DNA of 64,000 nucleotides from Aptenodytes patagonicus. Lineage: Eukaryota > Chordata > Aves > Sphenisciformes > Spheniscidae. The stretch covers positions 53,906,151 through 53,970,150 of the forward strand of contig NC_134949.1 in the NCBI RefSeq assembly GCF_965638725.1, written 5' to 3'. Below are positions 24,901-39,900 of this stretch, piece after piece (positions within the stretch are counted from its first letter, which is position 1; each line of letters opens with the position of its first letter). Below the pieces are notes generated by a model. The model saw only the letters and a list, made by a program, of their open reading frames with translations, did no database searches and was not told where the DNA came from. A program made the translations under genes and the position numbers.

Positions 24901-27900
24901 ATACACACGTAATGAAAGGGCACAAAATTAAACTTAAAGAGCTGAAATACAACATGAAACAAACCATAATATAAGTTCCTAATATATTCTCCAGTTATGA
25001 ATTTTTGTTAAATATACTTGATCTAGTTTACAATTATTTCCACCCCATGATCCTCATCTCAAAGTAGTCATTAAAGAACATATTTTGGACCAAGATCAAT
25101 CTCCATGAAGTATAACAATTAATGCAATTTTTCCATGATAAATATTTACACTTATATATAAATGTATAAAAAAAAATATATTTTATACATACATAAGAAT
25201 AACAGTCTACAGCATTACGTAGACATCTTACTCTTCTTTATGTATACATAAGGAGTAATTCATGTCAAATGAATTACTTGACCATTCCAATCTGGTATTT
25301 ATAAGCTAACTTATTCCACCCATTAAAACTAGTATCTTTCATATATGCAAAATAGTATAAAGTATTTGCTTTGTTTCATTCTATAAAAGAAAGGCATCCT
25401 AAATGGTGGTTACATTTCTACACCAAATCAGCATGCATTCCAGTATTAAAAAAAGAGCAGTTGCAATTAATTTTTTAATAAAAATCTTATGCGTTCTGAA
25501 TGTTTCAGATTAGTGAATGGAAAACTGTATTTTAAATATTCTTTTAACATCTAAAATTTTTTGCCTTTGGGATTTTTTTTCTGCTTGTTTTAAAAGTACA
25601 GTTTATGTGGTTTGTCATTCCTTTTCCTTTTTATAACTTTCATCCTACACAGAATCTCTATGGCAATGATTTTCAAGCTGTACCCTAGGAGACGCAGAGG
25701 CCCATGAACCATTTCTACATATTACACAGAAGTTAAAATAAGAAAAGCAATTGTATCATCAAATTTGTTTCTCTGTATATGAGTCCCTATGCCTGCTGAA
25801 AAATGTTTTGGGTCCATAAAAAGGAAATGACTGGGAGGCTGGGCAAAGTGGAAATCACTGACGTAATGCTATATTGTCCCACCAAATTACTTGACTTTGG
25901 GGCTATATAGTGTGCATGAAATCTTTCAGTAAGATTTGGCTGATACAATAAAGGAGATAGAACTTTGAAACACCACACTGACAAACAGCCCTTAATACTG
26001 TTTTTTAGAGCAAACAAAGGAAAAATAAAAATTTTAAAAAACCCACCCCAACATTATATATATTTTCCAAATAGGTTGAAGGCAATATATCTTTAATTTT
26101 CAAAAAACTTAGTACCAACTAAACTTGGTAAATTTTTGATGCAGTAGTTGCACCCATATGAAACATGCCTAGGAAGCTCCATAGATAGTTCAGACATTCT
26201 ATCAAGGCTTGGGTCTGGACAGTTCCATTATCACTATACATATGTAACTCCACCCACAGGTAATAAAATAAAATTTTGGAGAGATGGAAATGGCAAGCTG
26301 CAACCCTATATACTTCTGGAAATTTGCAGGGGATCTAACTGTTTTATAGTAATTCAAAATGAGTAATTGAAACCTTTTTGGATCAATTACATGTAACTAT
26401 CATTACTGACCTCTGTCCGGATGCAGTTGCTATAGGAGAGGGTCCATTAGGGGCACGTGGCTCTTCACATGTGCTCATTTCCATTACAACTTTATCCAAG
26501 GACTTGAAAAACAAAACAAAACAAAACAAAAAATTGGGAGACCTAAGAGGTAACAAAGTAAATAGATGACATATGAAGAACAAAAAACCAACCAACCAAC
26601 CAAAAAAAAAAATCACTTGAGAACTTTTTCTGAAATATACATAAAACATTTCTTACCGTGTCAATTTTCCCATAAACTTTTGTAATGTACCAGAATTATC
26701 TTTTTTTAATTTGTTCACATAATTTTTTAAATTTTGTGAATTCTAACAGACCTTCCCAGTCAAATATTGGATTACAGAATTCTTGATCCCTGAGTATTAT
26801 TTATCCATCACACACATTTTCAAAAATTACATTTCAAAAAGGGCATGATTTAATGCGTACTCATCTGGTTTTTCTTCCTATATGGTTGTTCTTTCAGTGA
26901 AACACTTAATACCTCCTGAGTTTTCTAAATGGTTCAATAAGTTCAGAAAATTTTAATGGAAAATATTTGAAACTAGTCCACTAAAATTCATGATAGTAGA
27001 TGAAGTTTTGTGCTGCATCTTTAAAACAAAATCTGAATATATATAATATATACACAAGTATGTATACACTCTGTGTGCATGTATGAAACTTCAGTAGATT
27101 TAGTAAAACAAGTAATTTCTAAAAAGATACATTCTAGTATAATTTGCAACACATCATATTATGGTAAAATTGTATGCTGTTATTGTATTCTTTGTATGAG
27201 AGGTGGGACCCTTACAAAAGAAGCTGGGAATTAAGGGAATGAGACACCTAAATCCTATTTTACCTGCAGGCTATATTTAAATAGCAGAACTATAACACAC
27301 TTTATAAATAATGCATACTAACAGGGGGGCGAACAGAATGGGAACAAATCAAATCAAAACCTTATTCCCAGCAACATTCAAAACACAACAGCTAATATTA
27401 CTTCCTTGTTTAGTTCTGACTTTATACCACCCCTTCTGAATTCCTCCATTTACCCTCTCTTAGGTCAGACAAACCACACTAAAAAGCTTTGTCCTCAATT
27501 TTAGATTTTTCATAATTCAACCTGCCCTACCTACTGGACTACGTTATCATATTGTGTCAATTGTGCCTGTCTTCATAATCCACTTGCTCCACAAACATTT
27601 TTCTGTGCTACTCTTATCCATGGAATGCCCTGACTACTACCTAGAAATTAATAAACTTTCTACTCTGGATTTATTTATACTTCACTATATTTTGATGCTT
27701 AAAGGGAAGTGTTAGCTGTTGACAGTAAATTTGGACTTTTTAAAATTATTTTCTCAGCTGTCTCAATGAATAACTTGCCTTACAAAATAACAACAGAGGA
27801 AAAAACAACAAGAAAAAAAACAATCCCTTAGTTTGAGGATGGTGGGGGCGGGGGGAAGCCAAGATTTCTCCTGGTTATCCCAACATTTTTGGATGTTTGA

Positions 27901-30900
27901 CCACTGTTTTAAGGTTTCTTAAATTAAGACCTTTGGAACAATTTCCTTCACTACGTGACTAGTGCAAAGAACAGTAGGGCAGTGATTTAAGAAGTTTGCA
28001 TAATATAAATAGGAGTTAACGAAGAACAGCTGGATGTAGATATCTGTTTTCCCACTGGCAACTATGGTACTTTGATAGAGGAAAAACTGCTGCATAGCAT
28101 CCCTGGGTCCCCAAAGCACTCTTCAAAATTATATTGTTTATGATACAGAAACAGAAATTGATTATGAGCAAAGGTAACTTAGTATTTGCCACTTTGTTAA
28201 CAGGCGGATTTTCACAAGGGCAACTCAGCTCAATGAAAGTACCTTTGGCTAGACAAGTGGGTTCTAGTTACCTCCTAAGCTATGCAAACAGAGGATGCTA
28301 TTCCAATTTAATCGAACGCTCAGTAGCAAAAATATCCCCACAAAAATAGTGGAAGTTCAGTGATGTAATAAATGGCTGAAGTTGGACATTTAGGCCATTG
28401 AATTTACCTTCCTTTAGAAGTCAAAAAGGTTGTTGTACAGTCTACCATTGAAGAGTGAACTTTTGTTATCAATTCAATGCACTTGTTCAAGGAAAGCTTT
28501 ATGTAAAAAAAGGTGACCTTGGAAGTTATCTTAGCCTCAAAGACTGTTAATGTAAGTTCAATAGGAGCAAAGCAAACAATCAGGCCTTGCTACCTTAGGT
28601 CAAAGTATGTAAACTTTAAGAATAGCACGGCTTAAACTGATTTCCTAATTTGGCGGTTGCATCTTACAGTTAAGAGGTTGAATCATCCCACCTCAGCATT
28701 ACCACACTTTAAGCAATGTGTGTCAGGAAGAAGCAGTACAGACATTAGTACGTTACAACTGGGTCACTAGCAAATGCATCAAGTATTTAAAACAACATGT
28801 CTTTCCCAAGTCTGATTCAGAACTAAGGAATTACAAGCACATTCAGGAATTCACTGCAAGACTGGGTAGCACGACAGTTAAAGGAATATTCATTCCTAAG
28901 TAAAAACAATTAAGAAAGTTTAGCCATCATCAAGCAAATCACTTCTGGTGCTACCACATTTCTTAGTATACTTAAAAATAAAGAACAAAATTAAACAAAT
29001 GCAAGAATTAGCATCTAATTGTTGTTGACTCCTATTTACATATTTTACATGCTATTTATATTCAGGCTGAATCCTAGGCTGTTACAGAAACCCTGTAAAT
29101 GTTATGTGTATCAAACCTGCTATAACTGAGATCATTGGATAGAGTACAGATGTAGAATAGAAAATTCCTTCAAAAAGACAGTTCCAAAAGACAGGTAGGA
29201 ACTTGTAAAAGGGTTAGCTGGACAAATAACTACCCTTCAGGTGAACCCAAATTAAGATGTAATGGCTGAAGAACTTGACAGAAATTAGCTAACAGTCAAA
29301 CATTATAGTGATGATGCCCAAAGCCACAGACTAAGAAAACAAACCTACCAGCAAAAACATTAAAGCATTTTGTCTTGATCTGCCACTACCCAGAGGACAC
29401 TTAGTAAAGGCCTGTTAACGTTTCAGTTATTTCTAGAGTCAAGTCAAGAGAACTATATAAATATTTGAGATAAATTCTGCTACACAGTATATTCAGGAGT
29501 TGATCTCAGAACTCACCAAAGAGATGGGATGTGTCTTCAATTTTGTCCATGGTATCTGAAAGGGAAAATATTATTCTAAAGCAAAGTAAATATTAAAGAT
29601 ACAGTAAAATAAAGCATTTGTTTAGAATGTGTTTTATGTATACAAATTATATTTGTAACTCCTGAACTCAGAATAGTATTACTTTCAAAATATCAAGTTT
29701 ATCTGAAAAGACTGTAAATTTATGCACACACATAAATTTGAGGTTTTAAAAACAGAACTTCAAAAATCTACTTATCACTGAGCAGAAAACAGAAGAACAA
29801 AATACAATCTGTCTCTTTAATACCGAGTTGTCAAGCATCAGAAAAAGCAACACTGTCTTCCACATTCTTTCCTTTAAAAGGAAAGAAAATCCACACTTGC
29901 TCTGTTGGCCTATAAGTAATTGGATGCCTGCAACAAAGCATCAAGTTCCCTGCATTCAGAAAAATCAGGACACTCTCCCATTAGGGAAAAAAAAAAAAAC
30001 AAAAAACCCAAAAGACTGGCACCCGAAAGTACCAGTTTGACCAGATCATAACTTCTGTCAAAAACAAGCTATAGCTTCATTTTTTACTCTCATATTAGTA
30101 TAATCTAGGAGAGATGATATACATTGCTTCAATTCTTAGCAGCCACAAGGACCAAAAAAGCAATGTCTACTAGATTTAGAGTGTTTCCGCATTTTCCACA
30201 GAGATTGGAATGCCTCGGAAAGGTATTTTTGGAAATAGGAAAGGAACAAGAAGGAAAGCAATAGAAAGATAGGGGTAAAGAGAAGAAATAACACATAAAA
30301 AAAGAGAATAATAAATAATTATACTAGACTAATTACCACGGGCAAATACAAGCTTTTATCTCTACCTCTATTTCAGAACATGCAGGAATAAATTCTACTC
30401 AGAAAGAAAAAAAAAAAAAAAATTAAAAATCACTGCTTATTTTCATTGTTTCCATACATATTTCACGTCATCACATGAGAAACAAAAATTAGTAAGAAAT
30501 TATTGCTGGTAACATCTTCGGGTTTCCTTAAAATTTTATCAAACACTCATCACAATTTTCTATTAATACCAAGTTGTTTGAAAGTTTACAGAGACAGAAG
30601 GAAAAAAAGAAAGATTTGGCTAATTACCATTCCGGCACAATAAAATACTCACCCTAATGGATGCTTTATTGCAAAAGACCTTGTTTATAGCAAGCCATGT
30701 TGGAAGATCCAGCATGTTCTGAAGCACCTCTTGATCCAGCTCTAAATTGGTCAGCTGACCTTCCCCCTTTAATGTGCTCAGGTTGATCTTGTCAGGTGAC
30801 AGATTTTTGGTGAACCTAAAAAAACCATGCACCTTAAGTAAATGCATATAAAGCTATCAGAGCTGTCCCACATATAGCTGACAATTTAACTTAAAGCAAT

Positions 30901-33900
30901 GGTCTGGGGGTGAGGAAATCATCTTAGGTTCTCAGGTACAATCTCACCCTGAAAAGAAACGGTACCATGGAATTTCTTTGTCCCTATAAATTTTTGCATC
31001 TCATTAACTCCATTTACAAATACATAAACAAAAATAAGTCTTATATGTTTAATATATGACATTTATATATATTAAAAATATCTATCATAAATATTGAGGT
31101 ATCTTCTAATTTGTCCATCACCCAGAATAACACAGCCTTGATTCAAAGCACTTAACTATTTATTTTAAACTATATAAGGTAGAAGTGAATCCATTTCACT
31201 CTTCTTTAGTTTTCAAAAGAAGGAAAAAAAAAACCACCAAAACCTCTACAACTTATACTGTCATTCTTAGAGCAAGCAGGAGTGGCTTAGAATTCACTCA
31301 GGAGGAGTAACAAAAAGCTACTCCTTATAAATAGTACCTTTCTATATATATTTACAGTTAAAATCTTGAAATGAAAAGTTTTATTTACAAATAAATAAAT
31401 ACAAATAGCCTGGTGTATATAAAATATTGGATGAAAACTTGAAAGGTCAATCTGATATACAAGGGCTAAAAAATGTAACTATTTAAAAGAGTACATATGC
31501 AATAAATTTCATTATACTTCAAAGGTGCTATGATTTGCTGATACAATAGAACAATCTATTTGACTGTGTCTAACGGTTCACATCCTTGTGAGATAACATG
31601 ACAAAAATCATGGGTACTCTACCCTCAAATCAACAGCTGTAGCATTATATCTACCACAAGCTGAAGAATAGGCTATACTTAACCAAACTTGCATTCTGCC
31701 ATGGAAAACTGTTTCTGCTCATGAATTGGGTCTAATCTTACAAGATTAGGTAGTAGAAAATACTACTGTTTGCATTATCCTTTGTGACTTTTTCCCACCG
31801 AAATCTCCCCGTGCTGATATCCTGCAGGCAGAGACCAAAGGGGTTTGTCTGTCCACAACGATGGAACATCGCCCTGAAGCAACGCCCCAGGAGGTACAAC
31901 TCGGACATTTCCTTCCCATTCAAGAGACCAGTTTCTAACCAAACTACAAGGTCCTTATTAAGTCAGATACTCAGGGGGAGATGGTGGAAGAAGGTGAAGA
32001 AGGCTGGCAAGCTTTTCCTCTTAACAGTTTCCAAGTGTGGCTTGAAACATGGCAGGCATTTTCTCAGTACAACTGCTTTACTGCATTCTTGTGATGGTAA
32101 GCTTTGGAAATGCGTTTACCTAGCCTGACAAAATGCAAACATCCATTTTACCACTCCTATGAAACATTTAGGCAGACATCATAAGCTTACAGAGTTTCAT
32201 CACTTGTCAGTTTAATCACAAAGAGGAACTCTCAAAGATCAAGACATCTGGGGGTGGAGGTGCACAGGGGAAGAAGCTTGTTCAGAATTAAAAGTTCAGT
32301 TAAATTTTTTTTTTTTTTTTTACTATACCAAGTCTGAAATTATTCAGGATGTATTTTCAAATAATACTAGACACGTTTCTTATGATAGAAGTGTTGCAGT
32401 TGTTTCTGTATTGCTTACAAGGCATAAATTATCCAGAAGGAATGAGCTTTGATTCATGAATAATATATTTTAATAATTTCAGTACTAAAAATATATTAAG
32501 GATATTGACAAATATATTTTCCTTGACAACTAATGTACTTCTAAATGTTCCATTTAGAAACATTATGAGGGGAATAAAGGACTTTAAATAATTTAATTTT
32601 CTGGTTACCTTTCTTTGTTCCTTTTAACAAGAAAAAGTAATGAGAAGAGCTGAATAACCTGACTCAGTAAAACATCCCATCAGTAACTGCAAAATATAAA
32701 GCCTCCTATCTCAGAAATCCTATTGACAAGTCTCATCTGACTTGGCTAATTCAAATTCCTAGAAGAAAAAAAGCAGCTATTAAATGTTTTCAGTCACATC
32801 ATAGTATAGAATCATAGAATCATTAAGGTTGGAAAAGACCTCTAAGATCATTGAGTCCAACCGTCAACCCAACACCACCATGCCCACTAAACCATGTCCC
32901 TAAACACCTCATCTACACGTCTTTTAAATACCTCCAGGGATGGGGACTCCACCACCTCCCTGGGCAGCCTGTTCCAATGTTTAACCACTCTTGCAGTAAA
33001 GAAATCACTCTTGCAGTAAAGAAATTTCTCCTCACGTCCAATCTAAACCTCCCCTGCCGCAACTTGAGGCCATTTCCTCTCGTCCTATCACTAGTTCCTT
33101 GGGAGAAGAGACCGACACCCACCTCGCTACAACCTCCTTTCAGGTAGTTGTAGAGAGCGATGAGGTCTCCCCTCAGCCTCCTTTTCTCCAGGCTAAACAA
33201 CCCCAGTTCCCTCAGCCGCTCCTCACAGGACCTGTTCTCCAGACCCCTCACCAGCCTCGTTGCCCTTCTCTGGACACGCTCCAGCACCTCAATGTCCTTC
33301 TTGTAGTGAGGGGCCCAAAACTGAACACAGTATTCGAGGTGCGGCCTCACCAGTGCCGAGTACAGGGGCACGATCACTTCCCTGCTCCTGCTGGCCACAC
33401 TATTTCTGATACAGGCCAGGATGCCATTGGCCTTCTTGGCCGCCTGGGCACACTGCCGGCTATCTCTCACTCTTGACTTTCTAGATAAGGGTCAACATAA
33501 AAATCACAAATTGATGTTATTTTAAAGTCACATTTATACAGCAAATGCCAAAACATTCTGCCATTACACACACACGCACAGAGTCTCCTGAGACTCATGC
33601 TCTGTGGAAGAAGTCCCCCTCAGGGTTCCCTGTTGCTATGCCACACCAGAAACGCCACTCAACTTGGAGACAGATCTAACCATCATCTTGGTCTGAACTG
33701 CAGACACATCACAATGAAACCCACAGGATCTACAGGAACAGGTTTCCAAACTTCACAGTGAGAAAGACACCAAAATACCATTAAGGAGGAGAATGGAGAC
33801 AGCAAATACAATCCTGAGTTACTTCTGACATCCTTCAAACAGACAAAGTAGGAGCCAGTCCCTCCCAACAAGGAGCAGAAGGACAGGGAAAGCAGTCTCA

Positions 33901-36900
33901 ACAAGGAGCATAATTTTTCCCCCCATTTCTACTTTTTTTTTAATTCTTCTGAGTGTTGCTTTGAATTTCTTACCTCTCCTGCAGTCAGCAAAAGGAAAAA
34001 TGCTCTGAGTGCTGCTTCATTCAGCACAAACCAATGTAAGACGATCTCCACCTGTAAGACTACACCCTTCATTTCAAGAGTCAGAGAAAGAAACTCTTAA
34101 CAGGTGAGTTGTGAGAAGGTATTTCAGGTGTAGGCATCTCTAGCAGCAGATCTCTTCATTCCACTTCCACAGCTACAATGTCACTGATGAGTGGATGCTG
34201 AGGAGACTGTGGTGTTTCCCCAAAACGCGTAGTAACTTCATAATATACAACCACATCTGCTTTGTCTATCTGCTTTGTCCAGAGCCAATTTTCCACTGAG
34301 GATGCCAACACTGTATGTTTCTGTGCCAGTTCCCTGCTCCTTCTAAACTGTTGTTTAGATAGAATACACTTGTTCCATAGAATACACTTTTGTTTGTCTG
34401 TTGGATATTTTCAGCACTTTAGAACCATTTCATACTACATGATATAATAGGAAAACCTTTTTGTTTTATACAGTGGCCTCTAACTTCAAAAAAATAAAAA
34501 ATTAGAAGTTGGCCTATTTGGGCAGCTAGCCCTGCAAAACACAATGTGATCATAGCCGTTAGTCAGAATTTACAAGAATTCAGATCTTCATGCATAAAAT
34601 TAAAAGAAGAGCTGAACAACAAAGAGAAGAGCATTTTGAATTAAAAATAAAAAAAAAAAAGCCTTAGGGCAACCACAACTCTTCAAATGGTATTGTTCTA
34701 GGATCCCACGGTACATCAAACCAGGACATGCCCCCCTGAGCCAGAGTGCTTTGACTTTTCTTTCTGCTGTGCTTTGCATTCAGTCAACAGAGACTCAGGG
34801 AGAAGATGGACCACAGACATACTGATGTGTGTCTAGTGCAACTTCTAGTGAACTTGCCATGAGTTGGTATAATCATCACTGACAAAATTGTTACCCAGAT
34901 AAAAATCTGCAATTTACTATTTTAATACTATTAACTTCTAATTTTATTATTAAATTAAATGTTAATATTATTCTAAATATTCTGGTGTTGGAGACGTTTT
35001 CTAATATTTATTGCCAGGCAAAATCTAAGGAGGAGGCAGCACGACTTTGGAGGTTGGCAAGTTATCTCTGTATCTAAAGAACTACTGTGTCTCTTAGTAC
35101 TGTAACCTAGAATGCTTAATTGCTTGAACTTTGAGAACTTATTAGGCTATCATATTTATGATACAATTTTTATGTAAAGCAGAGAGGTACTTCCCATAAA
35201 GTTAGGGTAGAATCATGGAATTCTGAATATGTAGTGATTAGAAATCTTTGATCGCATCATGCTGTTTCATTATTAGAAATCTTTGATCAGGAAAAACCAT
35301 TTAAAAATTCTCTATGAGCTTTTCTTAGAACTACTCAGAACTAACAATGACACCAACTTCATGATATGCACACATTCTTCTCTCTGACTTGGCACAAGCA
35401 AACAGCTCCCGCCCAGCTTGCCATTTGTTTTTCACCCTAGTGTTCATTCCTTAGAACGAGTTAATTACTCCTTAAAAACTGGGTCAAACTGGGACCAGAG
35501 GCCTCAACAACAGGGCCATTTCCCTCCACAACATCCCATGAACTCCCAACTGATGTTCCTTTTCTAGGGAACAGACCAAGTGTTAATACCCGCTACTCGG
35601 TACAAGAAGTGAATAAAGCAGAACAGAGAGAAGTAAAAGGGCAGGGCAAGAGGAACGGAAATAAAGGACATGGTTGAGTTCACCAAAGCTTTCTGTTACA
35701 CTGTTTTGCTGTGGCAGTAAGACAGCACTGTTAACTGAGGCAATACATACTTGGTTTGCTAATACCACAAGATATACTTCGCAAAACTGTTTTCACAGAT
35801 TTAGTTCCAATTTCACAAACTACCCTTCCTTTCTCAAAACATATGATTTGAGGTTTGAATTATTATACAGATATAGTATATGCTAGTCATCAGAATAGTA
35901 TGAATTTCAATTCAGTTTTAATATTCAATTCTATAAGGTAGATTAATGCCATAAAATATTTTACACTTTAAATGCAAGAATCCAGAAATATGAAGTTATC
36001 AATATCACAAGCAGCCTGACATAGCTCCGTTGGGTACATATATACACACACACGCACTAACTATTACTATGCAGTTAGATGGTTCAACTTTAATTTACAG
36101 AGTACAGACAGAGTTTAGTGAAAAGCATAAAAGACTGCACAATAACAGCACAGTAGTAAGAATCATAGGTAGAGTAATAAGTTACAATCATTGTATTTTG
36201 TCAGGACCACAATGGTTCTTTTGTTCTTTTCTCTCTAAAACAACTAAAAATCTACACAGAAGATGCATTTTTTTCCTTGCCCAAAATATTTATTTTCTAA
36301 AGTTTTGTTTGTGACAACGCAGGCTTGGAGCTCTGAATGGAGCACTCCACCATGCTTGCAGAGGATGGCCAAGAAATGAAACTAGAAACAAACAACCAAA
36401 AAACAGTAGAGAAGACAGGGGAAAACACTTCTCTGAAAGCACAAGCTTATGGTTTGTATGATGAAGGCCACAGACCACAAGAAGCTTAGAGCAGCGCTCC
36501 ACAAAGGTTTGCAGAGAATACCAGATGCCTTGTCAAGTTGGTCAACAGAAACTCCAACCTCTGCATTTAATAAAGAAATAACAGAAGTCTGGATAGCACT
36601 TTGACACAGGATTCTCAGCTGTTTTGCACATCTTCTGAATATGCAATCTCTTCCACCTGGCTCTACCATATGTCTCCCCTGCTTTTTAAATAAAATTCCT
36701 TCAGCAATTTGATCCTCTGTGTATGCTCTAATCATGACAGACTCTTAAATCGTAATATGTGCCATATGTTTTGTTTATCTCCTTGTTATGAACTAGAACT
36801 CCTTAAAAGACCTATGGTTCAAAACAACCGGCTCTGAAAAAGGGAAGCATGGCCTACCAAGCACTGGCAACTGTATCAACAGCAGAAACTGAACAGAAAG

Positions 36901-39900
36901 ATAACTGTGTTTTTTCCTGTTTCACATGGCTGAACCATGTTTATTAGATCACTAAGGAACTCTATACGATTTCCGAAGCAAGAAAAACAGTCTTTTTTCA
37001 ATTGAGTTTCTGAGTAAGATATTGGCTTCCCACGACTCTAGTTAACAGAGAGAAGGAGGTCTACGATCATTCTGCTCACTGTACCACTTCAAATTTTAAG
37101 ACTTCGTGTTTAAATAGAAGAGGAACAGAACTAACTCTTTGTCAAATCTGCCACAGAAACAAAGCATTGGGATCACCAGAGTGTGTACTGTTATGAGCAA
37201 GTTCCTCTAATCCGGTGTAACACCACAAATAAAAGCTGATTTTCAATAACTCATTTGAGCTGGGGAAAAAAAAAAAAATCTAAATCCTTCCCACCTTTAA
37301 AGAAGAAAAAAAAAAGCCACAGCAAATAGTGTGCTGCAGGCAACGTAACAATTTCCTCTCTCGTACTTTCTTTCTGTAGCCAAAAGAAATATCAGCATCT
37401 CAGGAGCAAAACATCACCTGCAAATACTGAGTTCAGGAGCATTGCTATACTTTTCCCCGTGGCAGCACATCATTAGTTAAGTCCAAAGTACCAAGATGCT
37501 TAGATCTATTTAGATGGCAGCAAGTCCTAGACGGCAGCAAGTCCTAAATGAGAAAAAGACAGACTCCTTAGATTAAAAAACAACTCTACATACCAGTAAC
37601 ATTAAGCACAATGACATTCAGAAGAGTTCTTAGTAGCATTCCCTTCTTGATCCAGGTATGACAGGAAAGAAAAGAAAAGGTGAGACAGACTACAGTCACG
37701 CAGGATTAAAGATTTAGCTGCCATTAAGTGAATGGCAGACAGACCAAAGACAGACTTTACAGATGCAACAAGTGATTGACCTGTATTTAAACAGTAAGGC
37801 ACTAATGAAAATTTTGCATGGATGTGATAGACCAGGAGAAAAAAAAACAGATACAAAAAACAAACTTCTGTAGAAGATGTCTATTTTAATCCTTCAGACC
37901 TATGAAACAAGATTAGAATCAAGCAACTGATATCTTCTCTTGGTACTTTAAAAAACTTCAACCAAAAAGCATCACAAAAGCTGCTACAAAAATTAACTAT
38001 ACAGTAAAGGCTTAAGGTCAGTAGAAATTGGTCAGAAGACTGCAAGAGCAACAATATCTAATATGTCCAAAGGATACATAGAAATCCAAAGGCACTGAAT
38101 ATATTTAGTAATGCCCTAGAAAAAGTTGGTGAACTGTGAAGTAACAGAAATCTTTGAGTGAATCCTGGCTGTTCTAGGGATGTTCTAATTTTAATGCAGT
38201 GTACTAAAGTCATATTTCACCCAGCAAGAAACCATTAACCATGGTTTATGTAAGATTTGGAGTAAATGACTTTTAGCTCCGCAGGCTGAGTTAAAATGTG
38301 TAAAAGTTGACAGGTAACATTAAAGCCACATTCATCAAGTCCACAGAAAACTGACCTTCTGAGAAACCCAAGACATCAGCAAATGGCTTTGCAGCAACAG
38401 CTGACTCATTGATGATGCAAGATACTGAACATCTGAAGATATAATTCATGGAAACTACTGGGTTCTAAGTGAAAGATACGTTTTTAGGAAATAAAGTTGG
38501 AAGATAAGAGACAATTGATGAAAAACTGCCTGGGATACATGAAGGTTAAATTACTTCTAAGTATAAAAAATGAATGGTAAGTAGTACTAAATATCACCAC
38601 AAAATATGATGGCATGCCCTCATCTTGGACACTATATCCATTTCTGAAAATATTAAAACTAATTTAGAAACAGAGAGGATAAATAAAAACATTAATGACA
38701 AAGTAATGAACACTGCACAAAAAGTTAATTGGATGCTCATTTATCTTAACACAAGAACAAAAACACACACAAAACTAAAAGAGAACACATTTAAAGCCAG
38801 TAAAAGGAAACACTCATTGCAGAACACTTTAATGCCCATGAAAACATCAGGATAGAATACAGTACCAAAATCAAAAGCTTAAAAGAATTAAAAAAAAAAA
38901 AAAAAAATTAAAGCACTTGTGGTAGGGTTTGTAGAGAGAGGTAATACCTTTTATGCCTACAACATAGTAGGATTAACCAGACACACTCTGACACATGAAC
39001 ACTTAAGTTCTTTACTTATGAATATTCACAGTACATTAGGTTGAAAATAAACACTTGGGAGGATAAATTTTAATATTTCTGGACAAAAACACTCCCACAA
39101 ACAATGGCACTCTCACAGTCTGCACCAGGAAGAGAACATTGCCATAGCACTGTAAAATCTCATCACCACTGCCAGCAGCCAGTGGGTAACCAGCAGGCAA
39201 GTCTGTAAGTGGACATAACCTTGGTGGTCTGAGAGGCTATCCTCCTGGCTTTATCCAGAAGTCATCTGTATCAGCAATGCTGTGTCCTGCATGGATTCCC
39301 AAATACCATGCAGTTTCCTCCCAAGAAGCCCCTATCAGTAGATGAATTGCAAGGGCTACCATTCCCTCATTCTGCAAGCTATAGGGAATCCCAGGGGACT
39401 CCTAAATTATCAATTATTATGCAATATCAACTGCAGCAGCTACACCTGTCCCAGACTTTTCAAGTACACCCCTCACTACCTATGACACCTGACTGGCACC
39501 TTCTTACACCCTCCAACATCAATTTGTACAGGAAAAGGGTATCACCCATGGGTAATGTGGCCACCCCACACGAATGTCTGCATGCTCTATTTAATCACAC
39601 CTTGTACTTTTGTAGAATTGTCAGGTGTGTATTTGGTGGCTGAGTGCAAGATGGAGAACCCTGCATGGCCTGCTGGATGTCCAGCATGGAGAGGATCTGC
39701 ATGATCTGCTGCACAGCATCTTGCAAAGGTGCTCACCGGCCAACCCTCTGGAGCAGGACAGGGCATTCCCCTGTTTGCACACCCAGCCTGGACCTACTGC
39801 TGTCAGCTGGCCATGAGTTATAGCACACTAGACAAGTCCAAAACGCAACCTACAACCCTACAGCTTCAGGTGGGACTTTTCAGGCTACTATACAGGACCT

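Noticed and set aside
33099..33476. 125-codon plus frame
   Set aside because: It is the antisense reading of the well-preserved CR1 ORF2 fragment on the minus strand.
35237..35288. 17-bp perfect direct repeat 35 bases apart
   Set aside because: Only two copies and AT-rich. Not enough for a repeat array or CRISPR-like structure.
39308..39816. Plus frames of 111 and 63 codons in BLTP3B intron 1
   Set aside because: They sit in a slightly GC-richer stretch, but I recognise no domain, splice pattern or repeat family.
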